NCBI GenBank assembly: GCA_030635145.1
Contig: DAOVZK010000014.1
Coordinates: 1 to 42,404 of the forward strand
Origin: Planctomycetota bacterium
GTDB lineage: Bacteria > Planctomycetota > Phycisphaerae > SM23-33
Reading direction: 5' to 3'
Length of the DNA stretch: 42,404 bases
The notes under the pieces were generated by a model. It saw nothing but the letters and a program-made list of their open reading frames with translations, did no database searches and had not been told where the DNA came from. A program made the position numbers and the translations under genes. Position 1 is the first letter of the stretch, and every line of letters starts with the position of its first letter. Shown here in pieces: positions 1 through 10,500 of this stretch.

Positions 1-3000
1 ATCCGTTTGCGATACATGCCCACTTCCGTTGACGTCGCCTTCATCGAGTGTAGCAGGACTCAGTCTATAGTTACCGGCCATGATGTCCCTGTCGTCATCG
101 TCCACATCACCATCGTCATCCACATCCGCACTAAGCCAGCCATGAGAGTAAACCGTCCGCTGGCCGTAGGGGGTATATTCGTATCGTTCGACCAGTCGGC
201 CGGTACGGGATGCCACGCCCAGAACGTTATAATTCGCATCCTGCATTGCCCAGAACGGATGATTGGGCTTGCTACCCTCGGGCCACGGCGCACCAATCAT
301 GATTTGGAGAAGCTCGTCTACGTACTGAGTGCCCCAGACGTTCTGTTTGACACTGCCGTTTTGCGTTTCTACCATGCTGTTACCATCGTAGTAGTATTCG
401 TAAGTGCAATCCCAGTCGGCGGAGTTTTCGATCTTTTTAACAACCCTTCGATTAACCCCATCGTACGAGATTGTAGCAACTACAGAACCGAGTTGCAATT
501 CTTCTCCTGCGGTGGCTTCATCATCCCAGCACGCGCGGTTGACTTTCGTCATGCGATTCCACGCGTCGAAGAGATAAGCATGCTCGCCATCGTAGGTTAT
601 GTTGCCGGCTGCGTCGTGAATAACGGGAGACTCCCCGTAATCGCTGGTAGCATTAAAATGTTCTACAACTTCTGTTTTCCAGTCGGAGGCTACAGAGTCC
701 CAGCTGTAGACAGTCAGGTCGTCGATGTAAATATATCCACCTGATGCGCAGAACCCGATTCGCCCGCCGTCAACTTTCAGCGAAGAATCCGTCGATACCA
801 TACACGGCTCGGTGTTGGAGACTTTCGTGTCCAGCCCCGCAAAACTAGTGGCCTGGTAAACCTTAACATACTGATCGTTGGCGTCATCAGGATCGCAAAT
901 AATCCGCACATATAGCCAATCGTCTTCGTTTACCCGTGCCTCAACGTTGGCGGTGGTACGACTGCTGCTGACACTTTCATACAAGCCCCCGTCTGCAACT
1001 TTCCCCAGATATGGGGCGTAGGCGGTGGACTTGTGGCAGATTGTCACCATATTGTGATAATCCTGATCTTTGGCGTTGAAAATAAACCTGAAGCTAGACG
1101 GATCATAATTGGATCGTTTGACCTTGAAGTCGACCTTGAATTTATCCAAATGGACATTTTTCAACAGCACCGGGTTATATTGTGATGCCCATGAACCGGT
1201 CAATCTCATGGCACCACCGTTTTCCTGCGCGACAGTGGTATTGTCAATCCAGCGGCCGAACAGGTCGTTGTTCGGTTCGGGGTGCGGAACATAGAAGTGC
1301 GTGAACTTAGCACCGGCCTTGTTCGAAATCAGACCGATTTTGCCCGAAGGAAAACCATCGGGAAATTCATACGTAAGCCCCGAAAAGCATGATTTACGTT
1401 TGCTACGAAAATATAAAGAATTTGTCGTGTTTGCCGTATAACTATATTCGGAACTTTCAGCCAGATATGAACCTTTAGAACCATTTTCCACATGATAGAG
1501 ACGATGCCGAACATGTGTGGAATCGGTTGCTTCAGAAACGTATATCCAGTAATCATCTGAGCTTTTGTAGCCAAAAATAACACCGGCGTAATCTCCGGCA
1601 GATACAGTCGGGAAGACTACACCGATATACGGACCCACAGGGCCACAATCTTCACCGAGCAAAACGGCGGTTTTTGAATCGTTACCGATGGTGTCAATCT
1701 GAAGATTCCCCCCGGTAATTGAAAATGTTCCGCCGTCATCAACTGTAAAGTTGGATTCCGTTGCTGAACTACCAAAAGAGTCCGAATACTTGTATTGATT
1801 ATATTCCGCTTTTGTTTTGAGGGCGTCGTCTTCGTCATCGTATTCGTTGGCATTATTAAACGTCGCCGTCCGCCAAGGTGTCCGGCGATAATCATCAACC
1901 GCCGTCTGGTTGCCGACGGCGTCGAGTGTCCAGCCCTGTTCGCGGCGAGTCCATGAAGAATCAACGCCGTCCATAACGCCGCCAGTCTCGGTTTTCTTGC
2001 CGGCCTTGAAATTCGTCAAACGGTTCAAGTTATCGTAGGTGTAATACTGCGAATCGCCCTTGTAGACCTGCTTGTCGGCGTAGAGACGGTTGGAATTCCC
2101 GTCGTAACCGTGCTTGATATTAAACATATCAATATCTGGGTCGGGGCCGTAATCTATCCACTGCTGCTTGATTATCCGCCCAAAACGATCAAAACCGTCG
2201 TAGCTGTTAGCTGAATAGTCCAGCTTGATATCGGGCGTCGGATAATCCTTGATGACCATTTGCGAGATGCCATTAAAGCTGTACTCGGCGATGGACGTAC
2301 CGATCGCACCCGAACCGTTATCATCGGCGATTTTGTTGGCACGACTCAGGGCAGCATCAATTCCGCCGTGGCCATCATACCCACGCCAGACCTTTCGGCC
2401 GTTAGGATACGTAATATATTTCAACCGCATACCGTTGGTATACTTGTTGCTGCTGACGGTATCGTCGTATGCATACTCCAGATCCTTAGTCGACCCATCC
2501 TTAGCTCCGTCATGTTCCTGGTATTCCGTATCCAACTGACCGAGGCCGTTGTATTCGCGCACAATCTGATTGTCAATATCCGTCGTATTCGTCGGATCGT
2601 CGGTAGCATTACCGTGCGAGGTGATTTTCGTTACCCGGCCGAGATCGTCATACTCCCGCGTTATCGACAAAGGAGCGTCGGCGTCAAAAGCATCACCCGC
2701 TTCGCCGGTGGTGGGATAATCGTCAATCTTATCGGCCTTAAGCTGACCGCTGTCATAATAACTGTACACATGCTCCACACCACGCTGATCGGTTTTGTCC
2801 TTAACGGCTCCGTTGGCGTAATAGGTAAAGCTTACAGTATCGCTTGCGCCGCTGCTGTCCGGATACGCAATCTTAACCAGCATATCCTTACGCTTGACCG
2901 GACTTTCGCTAGTACCGTCGCCGCCATATGTGTAGACGGTATCCTGATTATCTACACTTGTTCCGTTAGGCGACTTAGCACGAATCTGCGTCGTTTGCCC

Positions 3001-6000
3001 AAAATCGTTATAGGTATATTCCGTCGTGCGATCGCTGTCATATTCAGCATTGCCAACACTACCGTCAACGTAGTTTTCGATAACCTTTGTCTTGCGGCCC
3101 ATATCGTCATAGGTGGTTTGAGTAACTACACCCTTGTTATCCGTTACCTCTTCCACTCGGCCGTAACCGTCATAATCATAATTCGTAACAATACAGTTCA
3201 CTGAACCGTCAGCTGTAGGCGCACCGGATGCGTAATTCTGGGTACTACCCGTGTCAGGATCAAAATCATCGTTCTTATCGTCAATGGCCGTACCGCCGTT
3301 ATTACCGTAAAACACCTGGTCAGTCGGCCGACCGAGATCGTCAAACCATGCAACAGCATAGCTGATCTGGGCGTTCGAGGTCGTAAGCTCACCATCGCCG
3401 GTTCCGTTATGATTGCGATTAAACGTTGTAGTTAACCATGTCTGGCCTGTATCGTCATAGGCATAGTTGGTTTGAGTAACGACAGTATCACCGGTTACAT
3501 TGTCCGCTTCGTCCGGAGTTCCCTCGGCACTGCATACAAACTGCTTGGTAACCTGGCTGGCGTCGTCGTAGAACGTTTTTGTAAACGCCCCGGTCGGCTG
3601 CGTGACTTTGCATTGCCGCCCGGCGGAGTCGTAATCGTAAAGAGTCTCAAGATAATTACTGCTCGAACCATTATACACACGGCTCGCAGTTAAATTCGCG
3701 TTGGTGTAAACATTTTCACTCTGGGACAGCAGCGTGCCGCTCGTAGGATTCGTGGTATATTTCTTTACAAAAGTTACTCGCCCGGCGGCATCGTAGGTCA
3801 TCTGCGTATACACAACATCGCTGCCACCAATAGGCGAAGGCTCGATAACCCCAACCTGCCGCCCGGCGCCATCGTATTCAAACTTCGTCAAATTAAACGA
3901 CGAAGTACTGTCCGTGGCCTTTAGCCTCGAAACGCCCGTAACGTACGGCCGCTCATCCCCGGTTCCATCCCAGGTAGTGTCGTAGAATGTCTTGGAGACT
4001 TTTACCATGTTGTTATTGCCACTGCCGGGGCCAGGTGCCGCCGCCGTAGCGCCAGTGTCGTCTGTCCCCACCCATTGCGACACTGCCCGCCCGGCGTCGT
4101 CGTATACCGTCGCCTGACAACTGAGTAAATTAGGCGTTTGAGCAGTGTAATCATCGTAAAATTTGCTTCTAATCACGCGGCTGTTTTTGTCATACACAAG
4201 TTCGGTGTATGTATTGTCATGCTGAACTATATTCTCCTGCCGGCCTAAACCGTCATAGTAATATTCAGTTATAACAGGGGCACTGGCCGTATCACTGACA
4301 ACCTTATAAACCTTCGTCTCTTCCAGAAAACCGGTAGTGTCATCATATATATTTTCGGTTTTGGTTAACATGTCACCAAGTGTATCACCACTCGCCCAGG
4401 CGTGTGTTTTTTGCTCGGTAACATTACCGGCCTTGTCGTAGGTCGTCGTCGAAATTGTCTTACCGCCGACATTCTTAAACCAAAGCCCGCGACCAAGATT
4501 ATCGTAGTCAAGAACTTCGCTTTCGTAATAGTTAGTGCCAAGCGTACCTTCCTGCAGTGATGTCAGAGAGGCCAGATTGAAATACTGCTTCGTCTTCGTA
4601 GACCGGTTGCGCCAGTCATATTCATACGTCACGCGAGATTCTTCGGTAAGAGTTTCGTCGGCAGAAGGCTCTGTTGTTGCCGTTCGAGAACCCACCCAAC
4701 TGCGCACAGTTCTGCCTTCAGAATCACTCCACGTTACCCCAATAGGAGCAATCGAAGTCCAGGTTGAACCACTCTTGGTGCAAGTGTACACTCGATCCTG
4801 AGTACCGTACTTACCAGTTGCATACTCAACCGGCCCGCTGGTGTAATAAGTCATCAACCCACCCGGCCGTTCTACGTACTTCGTCCGACCGTCATCATAA
4901 TACTCGTATGTCGTCTCAAGATATGCTGGTGTGCTCAAATCATGATATACACGAGAATGACTCATCTTACCGGAGGTGTTATAGCTATAGTCGGTTCTTG
5001 CTTGAATATTAGTGATGGCCGCGGTAGATACTGTCGTGGCCACACCAGTTTGCTCACTTAACGTAACACCATCTTCTACAGCAAAGGTAATCTGCACCGG
5101 GCCAACAAGATTGTTGCTGCTGTCAAGCGAATATGTCCGCCGTTCTTGAACCCTGGGAAATGTGTTTGTAGTGCCGGGTAATCCATCACTGTCAAAATCT
5201 GCACAATCCGTATGCTCAACAGTCAGATATTTCGTCTTCGTACCATCTGGATGTGTGACCGTATCAACATCGCCATCGTCGTTATAAGTATATGACGTTA
5301 CAAGATTCAAGCGATTAGGCAAGTCCTCAAGTTCCTCAGGGATCTCAATATGTGCATCCCAGTCAACACCAATAGGAGTTCCGGGAGATGCGTCTTGAAC
5401 TTCATTTTCAATCTGACCGTTACCGGCACCTGAAGTGTAATACTCATAATAAGTAACAGCCCCATTTGGATCCTGCGAATAAATTACCCTGCCTTCTTCA
5501 TCAGAACTATCATCATACCATTCCTTGCTTTCCAGATATACACCGCCTCCAGTGTCAGCCAGCTTCACTTTTGTAAGTCTGCTCTTCGGCTGAAAATTGC
5601 CAACGTAAAATCCGTCGGGATACTCGTATTCGGTGACTTCCGGCGCAGCTGTAGCATGTACACCTTCACTGGCGGCTCCGTAATCAGCATAGCGCGTAAC
5701 TTTGGTCAACAGATCAGCGGCTTCATCTATTCCGAGGACATATTCGTATTCAGCCAAGATGATCTCATCACCATCATCGCCTTCCTTAATCGATTCCCGT
5801 ACAATATTCCCTTCTAATTCTGCACCGGAATACAATCTTGCAGTCGGTATCACTTGTTCTGATTGACTGCTTAACGACGACCACTTTAGCGTAATTGCAC
5901 CGGGAGTGGCATCTGCCGTATAAGTAATGGAAATATAGTAAACATTTCCAGCAGTCAAAGCATCCGTTGTTACAGAAACCGAAGTACCTGTACTGGTATT

Positions 6001-8454
6001 TGCCTCATTTGCAGCAGTAAGATCAACCCTACTTCCATAATCAGACAGAACAGTAATTGTATATACTTCTGAATATTGAGGTTTTATACGCCCCGTCCAG
6101 GTGACCCCCAAGTTCTTAGTTATAATAGGATCGGGAAGACCTGATGCAAGATTCAGCCCATCGAAATCTTCGTCTATTCGATAAGTAAGCACTCTTGTAC
6201 TATCTTCTGTAGTCTTGTCGCTTTCATACGTCCCCGACAAGCCATCACCATCGTTTGAAGTGCTTTTACGATCCGTGATCTCAATCAGCCCAGAATTTGT
6301 AATTGCACCGTTATTTAAAGCAATATTTCCACTGGCGGGTTGTTTTATCGTAGAACATAGCCCCACCAGTACAGAATCGCTCATCACAATAGTCGCCGAG
6401 CCAATCTCCTGCCAACTTCCACTTTGTCCAGTGGAGGATTGGAAGGCTGTAAAAGTGGTACCATCACGCTCAAGCTTTACATAGCAGGGGGCTGTAATAC
6501 CGGAAAATCTACTCGATGTGGTTGTTTCCCCATCTGCTGAACTGCGATAGCGAAGCTGGATTGTACCCGCCTCATAATCCATACCGACAAATGCATGCTT
6601 GGCACCGTCATCGCTAGAATCACGAATCATGATACCAGCTTGGCCCTCATCACTACTGGTCGGAGTTGCGATCTCGGCGATAAATACGATATCGTTATTG
6701 GTTATCGTGTTGTAGCGGCAATAAAAAGCATCTTCCTCATCAGCAATACCACCACCGCTGCCTATAATTGTATGAACACCGCTGGTTTCGCTACTGTCGC
6801 TTGCTGATCCTCCCAGCGTACCCACATCACCATCACTCCACGCACCTTCCAAATCAGTATCGTCGCTTTCTTTGATGGATACATTTTCAAATGTCGCGGT
6901 AAGTGCTGTAGTTTCATCTTCGTCAAAGTCAATCTCGGAAGGGTCAAGAGATTCCGGTGTATATTCCCTTACCAACTGCCCGTTATCATATTCATAATGC
7001 CAATGCTGCGACTGATCTGGGGTGTTGTCAGTATCTATATGAGTCTCCACTATCTTGTGAACAACACGGTTGTCAGGATTGAAGTACTCTACCGTCACGA
7101 CACCGACCTCATCGGTTCTGGATTGATCTTCGTCTGTATCAACGCGAGTATCAGTTGTAACTTTCTTGTACCAATCGGTGTCTCCGAGACCTTCGCCCAT
7201 TTTGCTGTATTCGTAGGTCTCTTTTAGTCCACCCGTTCCACCGCAGCAATTACCAGTAGCAATCGACTTAACCTTACCGGCATAATAATCTTTCCCAATA
7301 GGAATATTCGTATTTTGACCATCATCGTAATAGAATTCCGTCTTCGCGCTGGCGTATATGGCAAAATTGGCTTCAGCTGTAAGATCGTCACGATCCAGCC
7401 CCGCCGCCTTCGCACGAGATACGGCGTCGGCATCCATTTTCATCTTTGTTCCGCCTACCTGGCTACCCCAAGACCACGTTTCCCATATAGTAGCACCTTC
7501 ATTCGCAGAAGTTCCAGGGCCAACGCACCTCACACTGCCATCAGAATCAATAAATGTCGCTGCAGAGTAGCTGGCCGGAGTCCCGCGATAAATCCGCGTC
7601 AAAGGCCCTTCACCATCACCATCTCTGTAGCGGAAACTATACTTAATAACCCCCAAATACGTAGCCCTGAGCTCCTTTAACTTGTCAGGTTTTCCATCCA
7701 TAGGGTCGTCGTAATAATATTGTATATTGCAATAATAGTAGTCGGATGGATCCCCATCGTATGCGTCAAGCGTACGTACAACCACGGGTTGTGCTCTATA
7801 CTCTACGTCCGGCGTAGAATCATACTTACCAAAGTCCCATACACTATCTGCTAAGCCAACGATGTCGGGGGGCACGCTGCACCCCCAGTCTTCTTGACCA
7901 TCATGATGATACCCTAGAAGCATCTCATTATCATAAACAAGATGATAGGTGCCACCACCTGCTGTGATGCTTACCTTCCGCCATATCTCCAGCTGCTCCC
8001 CCCCAATCCAGTGTTTAATCAGCCCAAAGTCGTACGCCCTGAGCGTTAGATTGTTGGCAAACAAATAGCGTGCTACGCAATAGTGAAAGTCCTTTACACC
8101 CGGCGGAGGAAGGGGGATGTAGTATTCGTCGAATGGGGGTTCGCCGTCAGCGGGTACTTTGCAGTCGTCGGAAGACCCCGATGCTTTACCTGTGGGATTG
8201 AGCTCTTTGAAGCAGCCACGTTCGCAGGTATTACACCCGTCGGTGCTCGTGGGCTCGGCTGCGTGCGCAGAGGTTGGCTGCAACAACGTGGGAAATATTA
8301 AAAAACCCCCTAGGACAGCAAGCAGGGTAAGCATTACTCCGGTTTTACGCAGGAGTTTTTCTTTCGGTGACCTGAGAATACCACCAAAAAAAACGCCCAA
8401 TACACTGGATACACCGTTGCAAAAACTACCGCTGCAAAATGCTGTCCTTTTCAT
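1..8454 (-). CDS. Giant secreted RHS/YD-repeat protein, C-terminus cut by window edge
   Basis: One uninterrupted minus-strand frame runs from about 8454 through base 1, so at least 2818 residues are visible and no stop is reached. ATG 8454 has AGAAAGG upstream; ATGs at 8505, 8496 and 8487 are in-frame alternatives. A hydrophobic stretch ending in SAHA-AEP looks like a Sec signal with an unusually long n-region. A Cys-containing head follows, then YD repeats from about residue 245 (motifs such as YEYDNGQL, YDGLGR, YDDLGR). Two beta-sandwich, LamG-like stretches interrupt them (about 519-720 and 2210-2590), and a PA14-like module lies near 750-875 (VTWTGRIKPQYSEVYTI). The RHS core motif YEYTPYGQRTVY sits near 2757 and is followed by dockerin-like calcium loops. 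RHS proteins are cell-surface or secreted shells, often with a variable C-terminal tip; that tip lies outside the window. It is last of three same-strand genes, so probably co-expressed with them. Family call is sure; function is not. Confidence 0.93.
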   Translation of the reverse strand, partial: MKRTAFCSGSFCNGVSSVLGVFFGGILRSPKEKLLRKTGVMLTLLAVLGGFLIFPTLLQPTSAHAAEPTSTDGCNTCERGCFKELNPTGKASGSSDDCKVPADGEPPFDEYYIPLPPPGVKDFHYCVARYLFANNLTLRAYDFGLIKHWIGGEQLEIWRKVSITAGGGTYHLVYDNEMLLGYHHDGQEDWGCSVPPDIVGLADSVWDFGKYDSTPDVEYRAQPVVVRTLDAYDGDPSDYYYCNIQYYYDDPMDGKPDKLKELRATYLGVIKYSFRYRDGDGEGPLTRIYRGTPASYSAATFIDSDGSVRCVGPGTSANEGATIWETWSWGSQVGGTKMKMDADAVSRAKAAGLDRDDLTAEANFAIYASAKTEFYYDDGQNTNIPIGKDYYAGKVKSIATGNCCGGTGGLKETYEYSKMGEGLGDTDWYKKVTTDTRVDTDEDQSRTDEVGVVTVEYFNPDNRVVHKIVETHIDTDNTPDQSQHWHYEYDNGQLVREYTPESLDPSEIDFDEDETTALTATFENVSIKESDDTDLEGAWSDGDVGTLGGSASDSSETSGVHTIIGSGGGIADEEDAFYCRYNTITNNDIVFIAEIATPTSSDEGQAGIMIRDSSDDGAKHAFVGMDYEAGTIQLRYRSSADGETTTSSRFSGITAPCYVKLERDGTTFTAFQSSTGQSGSWQEIGSATIVMSDSVLVGLCSTIKQPASGNIALNNGAITNSGLIEITDRKSTSNDGDGLSGTYESDKTTEDSTRVLTYRIDEDFDGLNLASGLPDPIITKNLGVTWTGRIKPQYSEVYTITVLSDYGSRVDLTAANEANTSTGTSVSVTTDALTAGNVYYISITYTADATPGAITLKWSSLSSQSEQVIPTARLYSGAELEGNIVRESIKEGDDGDEIILAEYEYVLGIDEAADLLTKVTRYADYGAASEGVHATAAPEVTEYEYPDGFYVGNFQPKSRLTKVKLADTGGGVYLESKEWYDDSSDEEGRVIYSQDPNGAVTYYEYYTSGAGNGQIENEVQDASPGTPIGVDWDAHIEIPEELEDLPNRLNLVTSYTYNDDGDVDTVTHPDGTKTKYLTVEHTDCADFDSDGLPGTTNTFPRVQERRTYSLDSSNNLVGPVQITFAVEDGVTLSEQTGVATTVSTAAITNIQARTDYSYNTSGKMSHSRVYHDLSTPAYLETTYEYYDDGRTKYVERPGGLMTYYTSGPVEYATGKYGTQDRVYTCTKSGSTWTSIAPIGVTWSDSEGRTVRSWVGSRTATTEPSADETLTEESRVTYEYDWRNRSTKTKQYFNLASLTSLQEGTLGTNYYESEVLDYDNLGRGLWFKNVGGKTISTTTYDKAGNVTEQKTHAWASGDTLGDMLTKTENIYDDTTGFLEETKVYKVVSDTASAPVITEYYYDGLGRQENIVQHDNTYTELVYDKNSRVIRSKFYDDYTAQTPNLLSCQATVYDDAGRAVSQWVGTDDTGATAAAPGPGSGNNNMVKVSKTFYDTTWDGTGDERPYVTGVSRLKATDSTSSFNLTKFEYDGAGRQVGVIEPSPIGGSDVVYTQMTYDAAGRVTFVKKYTTNPTSGTLLSQSENVYTNANLTASRVYNGSSSNYLETLYDYDSAGRQCKVTQPTGAFTKTFYDDASQVTKQFVCSAEGTPDEADNVTGDTVVTQTNYAYDDTGQTWLTTTFNRNHNGTGDGELTTSNAQISYAVAWFDDLGRPTDQVFYGNNGGTAIDDKNDDFDPDTGSTQNYASGAPTADGSVNCIVTNYDYDGYGRVEEVTDNKGVVTQTTYDDMGRKTKVIENYVDGSVGNAEYDSDRTTEYTYNDFGQTTQIRAKSPNGTSVDNQDTVYTYGGDGTSESPVKRKDMLVKIAYPDSSGASDTVSFTYYANGAVKDKTDQRGVEHVYSYYDSGQLKADKIDDYPTTGEAGDAFDADAPLSITREYDDLGRVTKITSHGNATDDPTNTTDIDNQIVREYNGLGQLDTEYQEHDGAKDGSTKDLEYAYDDTVSSNKYTNGMRLKYITYPNGRKVWRGYDGHGGIDAALSRANKIADDNGSGAIGTSIAEYSFNGISQMVIKDYPTPDIKLDYSANSYDGFDRFGRIIKQQWIDYGPDPDIDMFNIKHGYDGNSNRLYADKQVYKGDSQYYTYDNLNRLTNFKAGKKTETGGVMDGVDSSWTRREQGWTLDAVGNQTAVDDYRRTPWRTATFNNANEYDDEDDALKTKAEYNQYKYSDSFGSSATESNFTVDDGGTFSITGGNLQIDTIGNDSKTAVLLGEDCGPVGPYIGVVFPTVSAGDYAGVIFGYKSSDDYWIYVSEATDSTHVRHRLYHVENGSKGSYLAESSEYSYTANTTNSLYFRSKRKSCFSGLTYEFPDGFPSGKIGLISNKAGAKFTHFYVPHPEPNNDLFGRWIDNTTVAQENGGAMRLTGSWASQYNPVLLKNVHLDKFKVDFKVKRSNYDPSSFRFIFNAKDQDYHNMVTICHKSTAYAPYLGKVADGGLYESVSSSRTTANVEARVNEDDWLYVRIICDPDDANDQYVKVYQATSFAGLDTKVSNTEPCMVSTDSSLKVDGGRIGFCASGGYIYIDDLTVYSWDSVASDWKTEVVEHFNATSDYGESPVIHDAAGNITYDGEHAYLFDAWNRMTKVNRACWDDEATAGEELQLGSVVATISYDGVNRRVVKKIENSADWDCTYEYYYDGNSMVETQNGSVKQNVWGTQYVDELLQIMIGAPWPEGSKPNHPFWAMQDANYNVLGVASRTGRLVERYEYTPYGQRTVYSHGWLSADVDDDGDVDDDDRDIMAGNYRLSPATLDEGDVNGSGHVSQTD

Positions 8455-8507
8455 CTTCCCGACCCTTTCTATATTTTTTATAGTCATACGTGACATACTT
8501 TTCATCC

Positions 8508-8527
8508 TATTATTCTGTCCAAAATTC
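8508..8527 (-). repeat. 20-nt intergenic repeat, copy 1
   Basis: Read on the minus strand this is GAATTTTGGACAGAATAATA, lying between the 639-residue gene and the RHS gene. A copy with 19 of 20 bases identical is on the plus strand at 29007-29026, upstream of the CCA-adding enzyme gene. It resembles the GGACAGGATTAACAGGATT type of intergenic repeat that I recall from several bacterial phyla (memory, not a search). Confidence 0.6.
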
Positions 8528-8545
8528 TGGCAACAGCCTTTAAAA

Positions 8546-10465
8546 CTACCTACGCCGCCGTTGCTGATTCATACTAAACTGTCGCTCATTGCGTTGCGCA
8601 TTTTGAAAAATCTGTGCCCATCGCTGATAATTACGGGATTTTTCCCCACGTTTCGCCGCCTCGCCGTCCCAGCGTGCTTGATCCTGCTGCAGGGAGGCTT
8701 GGAGATTTTTTAAATGCTCCTTGCCAGCCGGCGTCGTTAACTGATTCTGAATACTCTGAGCGATCTGAATCGCCTGTTTGACATTCCGCGTTCGCTGTCC
8801 GGCCAGTGCAACTTCCTCTACACATCGCAGCCTCATCTCGTCAGATTCCGCTGCCGCCAACGCCTTAGCGACTGTCTTGGCATCCATCGGCCGCTGCCCC
8901 CACTTATCCAATAAGCTGCGAACATAGGCGTACGTGATTTCCCACTTGGCGAGCTTGTCACCCTTAAGTTTGCTCCTGCGCTGACGCAACATACGTCCAA
9001 AACTGTGATAGTAGCGGATGTAATTGTCACCGCCGCGATAATACCACCATAAAACCTTAACCACGGGAGTATTAAGCTCCAGATTCGCAGCTACACGCCG
9101 GGATTTAAGCATGTTTATGGAGTCCGGCTTGGATTTCATGAACTTCGCAAGGTTCTTGCAGGTTTCATCCGGCAGCTGGACGCTGCGGTCTTCGAACGTA
9201 CCCAGCTTGTCGATAAAGGCTGCGAGAGTTTCGTTTGTAACGTCTGCACCTTTTTTCAGCGTAATGGCAATGTTGTTGAGGTCGCCTATTGAGGGACTTC
9301 TAGCAGCGACAAATGCCGTAACGGCCTGGCCGGCGATTTTCCTGGCGATTTTGGCACCGGCTGTGCGGTGTAGCAATGCAACGGCGGCGCGGTAGTCGGA
9401 CTGGTTAATTTTTTGGCCATTATCACCAGCCGATGCTGTTAAAAAATCTTCAACAGTTTTACTGCTGCTGCCCATGGCGGCGGAGATGAGTTTTTCCTGC
9501 AGTGTGGGGCTGACTTTGGCCCAGTCGTCTTTCGGAATATTCAACCATTGTGGAACGAGCGTTTTGGAGATGCTTTTTTCAACGCCCATCTGGTTCAGCA
9601 GGCCGGTAAGTTCAAGGAGTTGTGGATGACTAAAAGAACCGACGCGGATGTTGTTCGCTGCAAGCTCGCGAGAGAACAAGTTGCAAAAAGTCTTAGCCGC
9701 TGCGGGGGCTTTAGAGCTCCGGACGATGCGAGCCAACGCCAGCCATTGATCCGAAGACAAAGCATTCGTCAAACCCGGCTGCGGAAGATAATCGTTAACA
9801 ATAAATTCCGCCAACTGCTTTTGTGAGGCGGTGTCTTTTGCACGCCTGTACGTAGCAGCAAGGGCACGAAGCTCCATCGGGGCAAGATCACGTCTTAGGC
9901 TTCCGTCCTTGCTGGTGAGTTTTTCAATCTTTTCCTTTATCGCCCGTTGTAGAGCAGCGGAATTGGTCGTAGCTGCGAGATCGTCATAGTCGGCAAGCTG
10001 AGTGACGGTAATTTTTACATTATCCTTACCGGGCTTACTTTTGAGCAGATTTTCAACATAAACCGCAAGTTCCGCGGCTTCACTGTTGCGGCCAAGACGT
10101 TTTAAATAACGTCCCAAAATCGCCGTATCTCCTGCTGACGTTGACTTACGAGACTGCTCATCACCAGACCAAGTCTCATACCAAGCGGCAACTGTTTTTT
10201 CCACACCGTCTTGATCCTCAGCAGTCTGGAACAAATCCAGCATCATGCGGTAACGGCGTGAATCCAGCTTTGGCGGGGTCTTACCGGAGGCAAAAAATCT
10301 CTCCTTAACGCCCGGAGCAACCTTCTGGGCCTGCTCCTTTGTGAGTTTCGGAGCCATGCCCGGGCGCATCTGCCCGAAAGCAGTTTCAGAAAAACATGTA
10401 GTAACGGCCAAAACGGCTGACAGACAAATTGAAAATTTAATAATTTTAGTAATAAAGATCCTCAT
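8546..10465 (-). CDS. Secreted alpha-helical protein of unknown function (639 aa)
   Basis: I do not recognise the family. The start at 10465 has AGAGGA eight to nine bases upstream. Residues 1-31 form a signal peptide (hydrophobic ICLSAVLAVTT, cleavage near AFG-Q). The rest is rich in Ala, Leu, Lys and Arg, with a helical, TPR- or HEAT-like rhythm and no catalytic motif I can name. An aromatic patch lies in the last third (VLWWYYRGGDNYIRYYHSF) and the protein ends in an Arg-rich tail (QQRRRR). It sits 35 bp after the 299-residue gene and about 90 bp before the RHS gene, all on the minus strand, which suggests one transcript and a role linked to the RHS protein, for example as a periplasmic helper. 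That role is inference from position only. Confidence 0.8.
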   Translation of the reverse strand: MRIFITKIIKFSICLSAVLAVTTCFSETAFGQMRPGMAPKLTKEQAQKVAPGVKERFFASGKTPPKLDSRRYRMMLDLFQTAEDQDGVEKTVAAWYETWSGDEQSRKSTSAGDTAILGRYLKRLGRNSEAAELAVYVENLLKSKPGKDNVKITVTQLADYDDLAATTNSAALQRAIKEKIEKLTSKDGSLRRDLAPMELRALAATYRRAKDTASQKQLAEFIVNDYLPQPGLTNALSSDQWLALARIVRSSKAPAAAKTFCNLFSRELAANNIRVGSFSHPQLLELTGLLNQMGVEKSISKTLVPQWLNIPKDDWAKVSPTLQEKLISAAMGSSSKTVEDFLTASAGDNGQKINQSDYRAAVALLHRTAGAKIARKIAGQAVTAFVAARSPSIGDLNNIAITLKKGADVTNETLAAFIDKLGTFEDRSVQLPDETCKNLAKFMKSKPDSINMLKSRRVAANLELNTPVVKVLWWYYRGGDNYIRYYHSFGRMLRQRRSKLKGDKLAKWEITYAYVRSLLDKWGQRPMDAKTVAKALAAAESDEMRLRCVEEVALAGQRTRNVKQAIQIAQSIQNQLTTPAGKEHLKNLQASLQQDQARWDGEAAKRGEKSRNYQRWAQIFQNAQRNERQFSMNQQRRRR

Positions 10466-10500
10466 TTTGCATCCTCTATTATGTTGTGAATTAGCTGAAT

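Noticed and set aside
2260-3204. Plus-strand open frames within 1-8450
   Set aside because: The minus strand is one continuous RHS frame with clear YD repeats; the plus frames have no family likeness.
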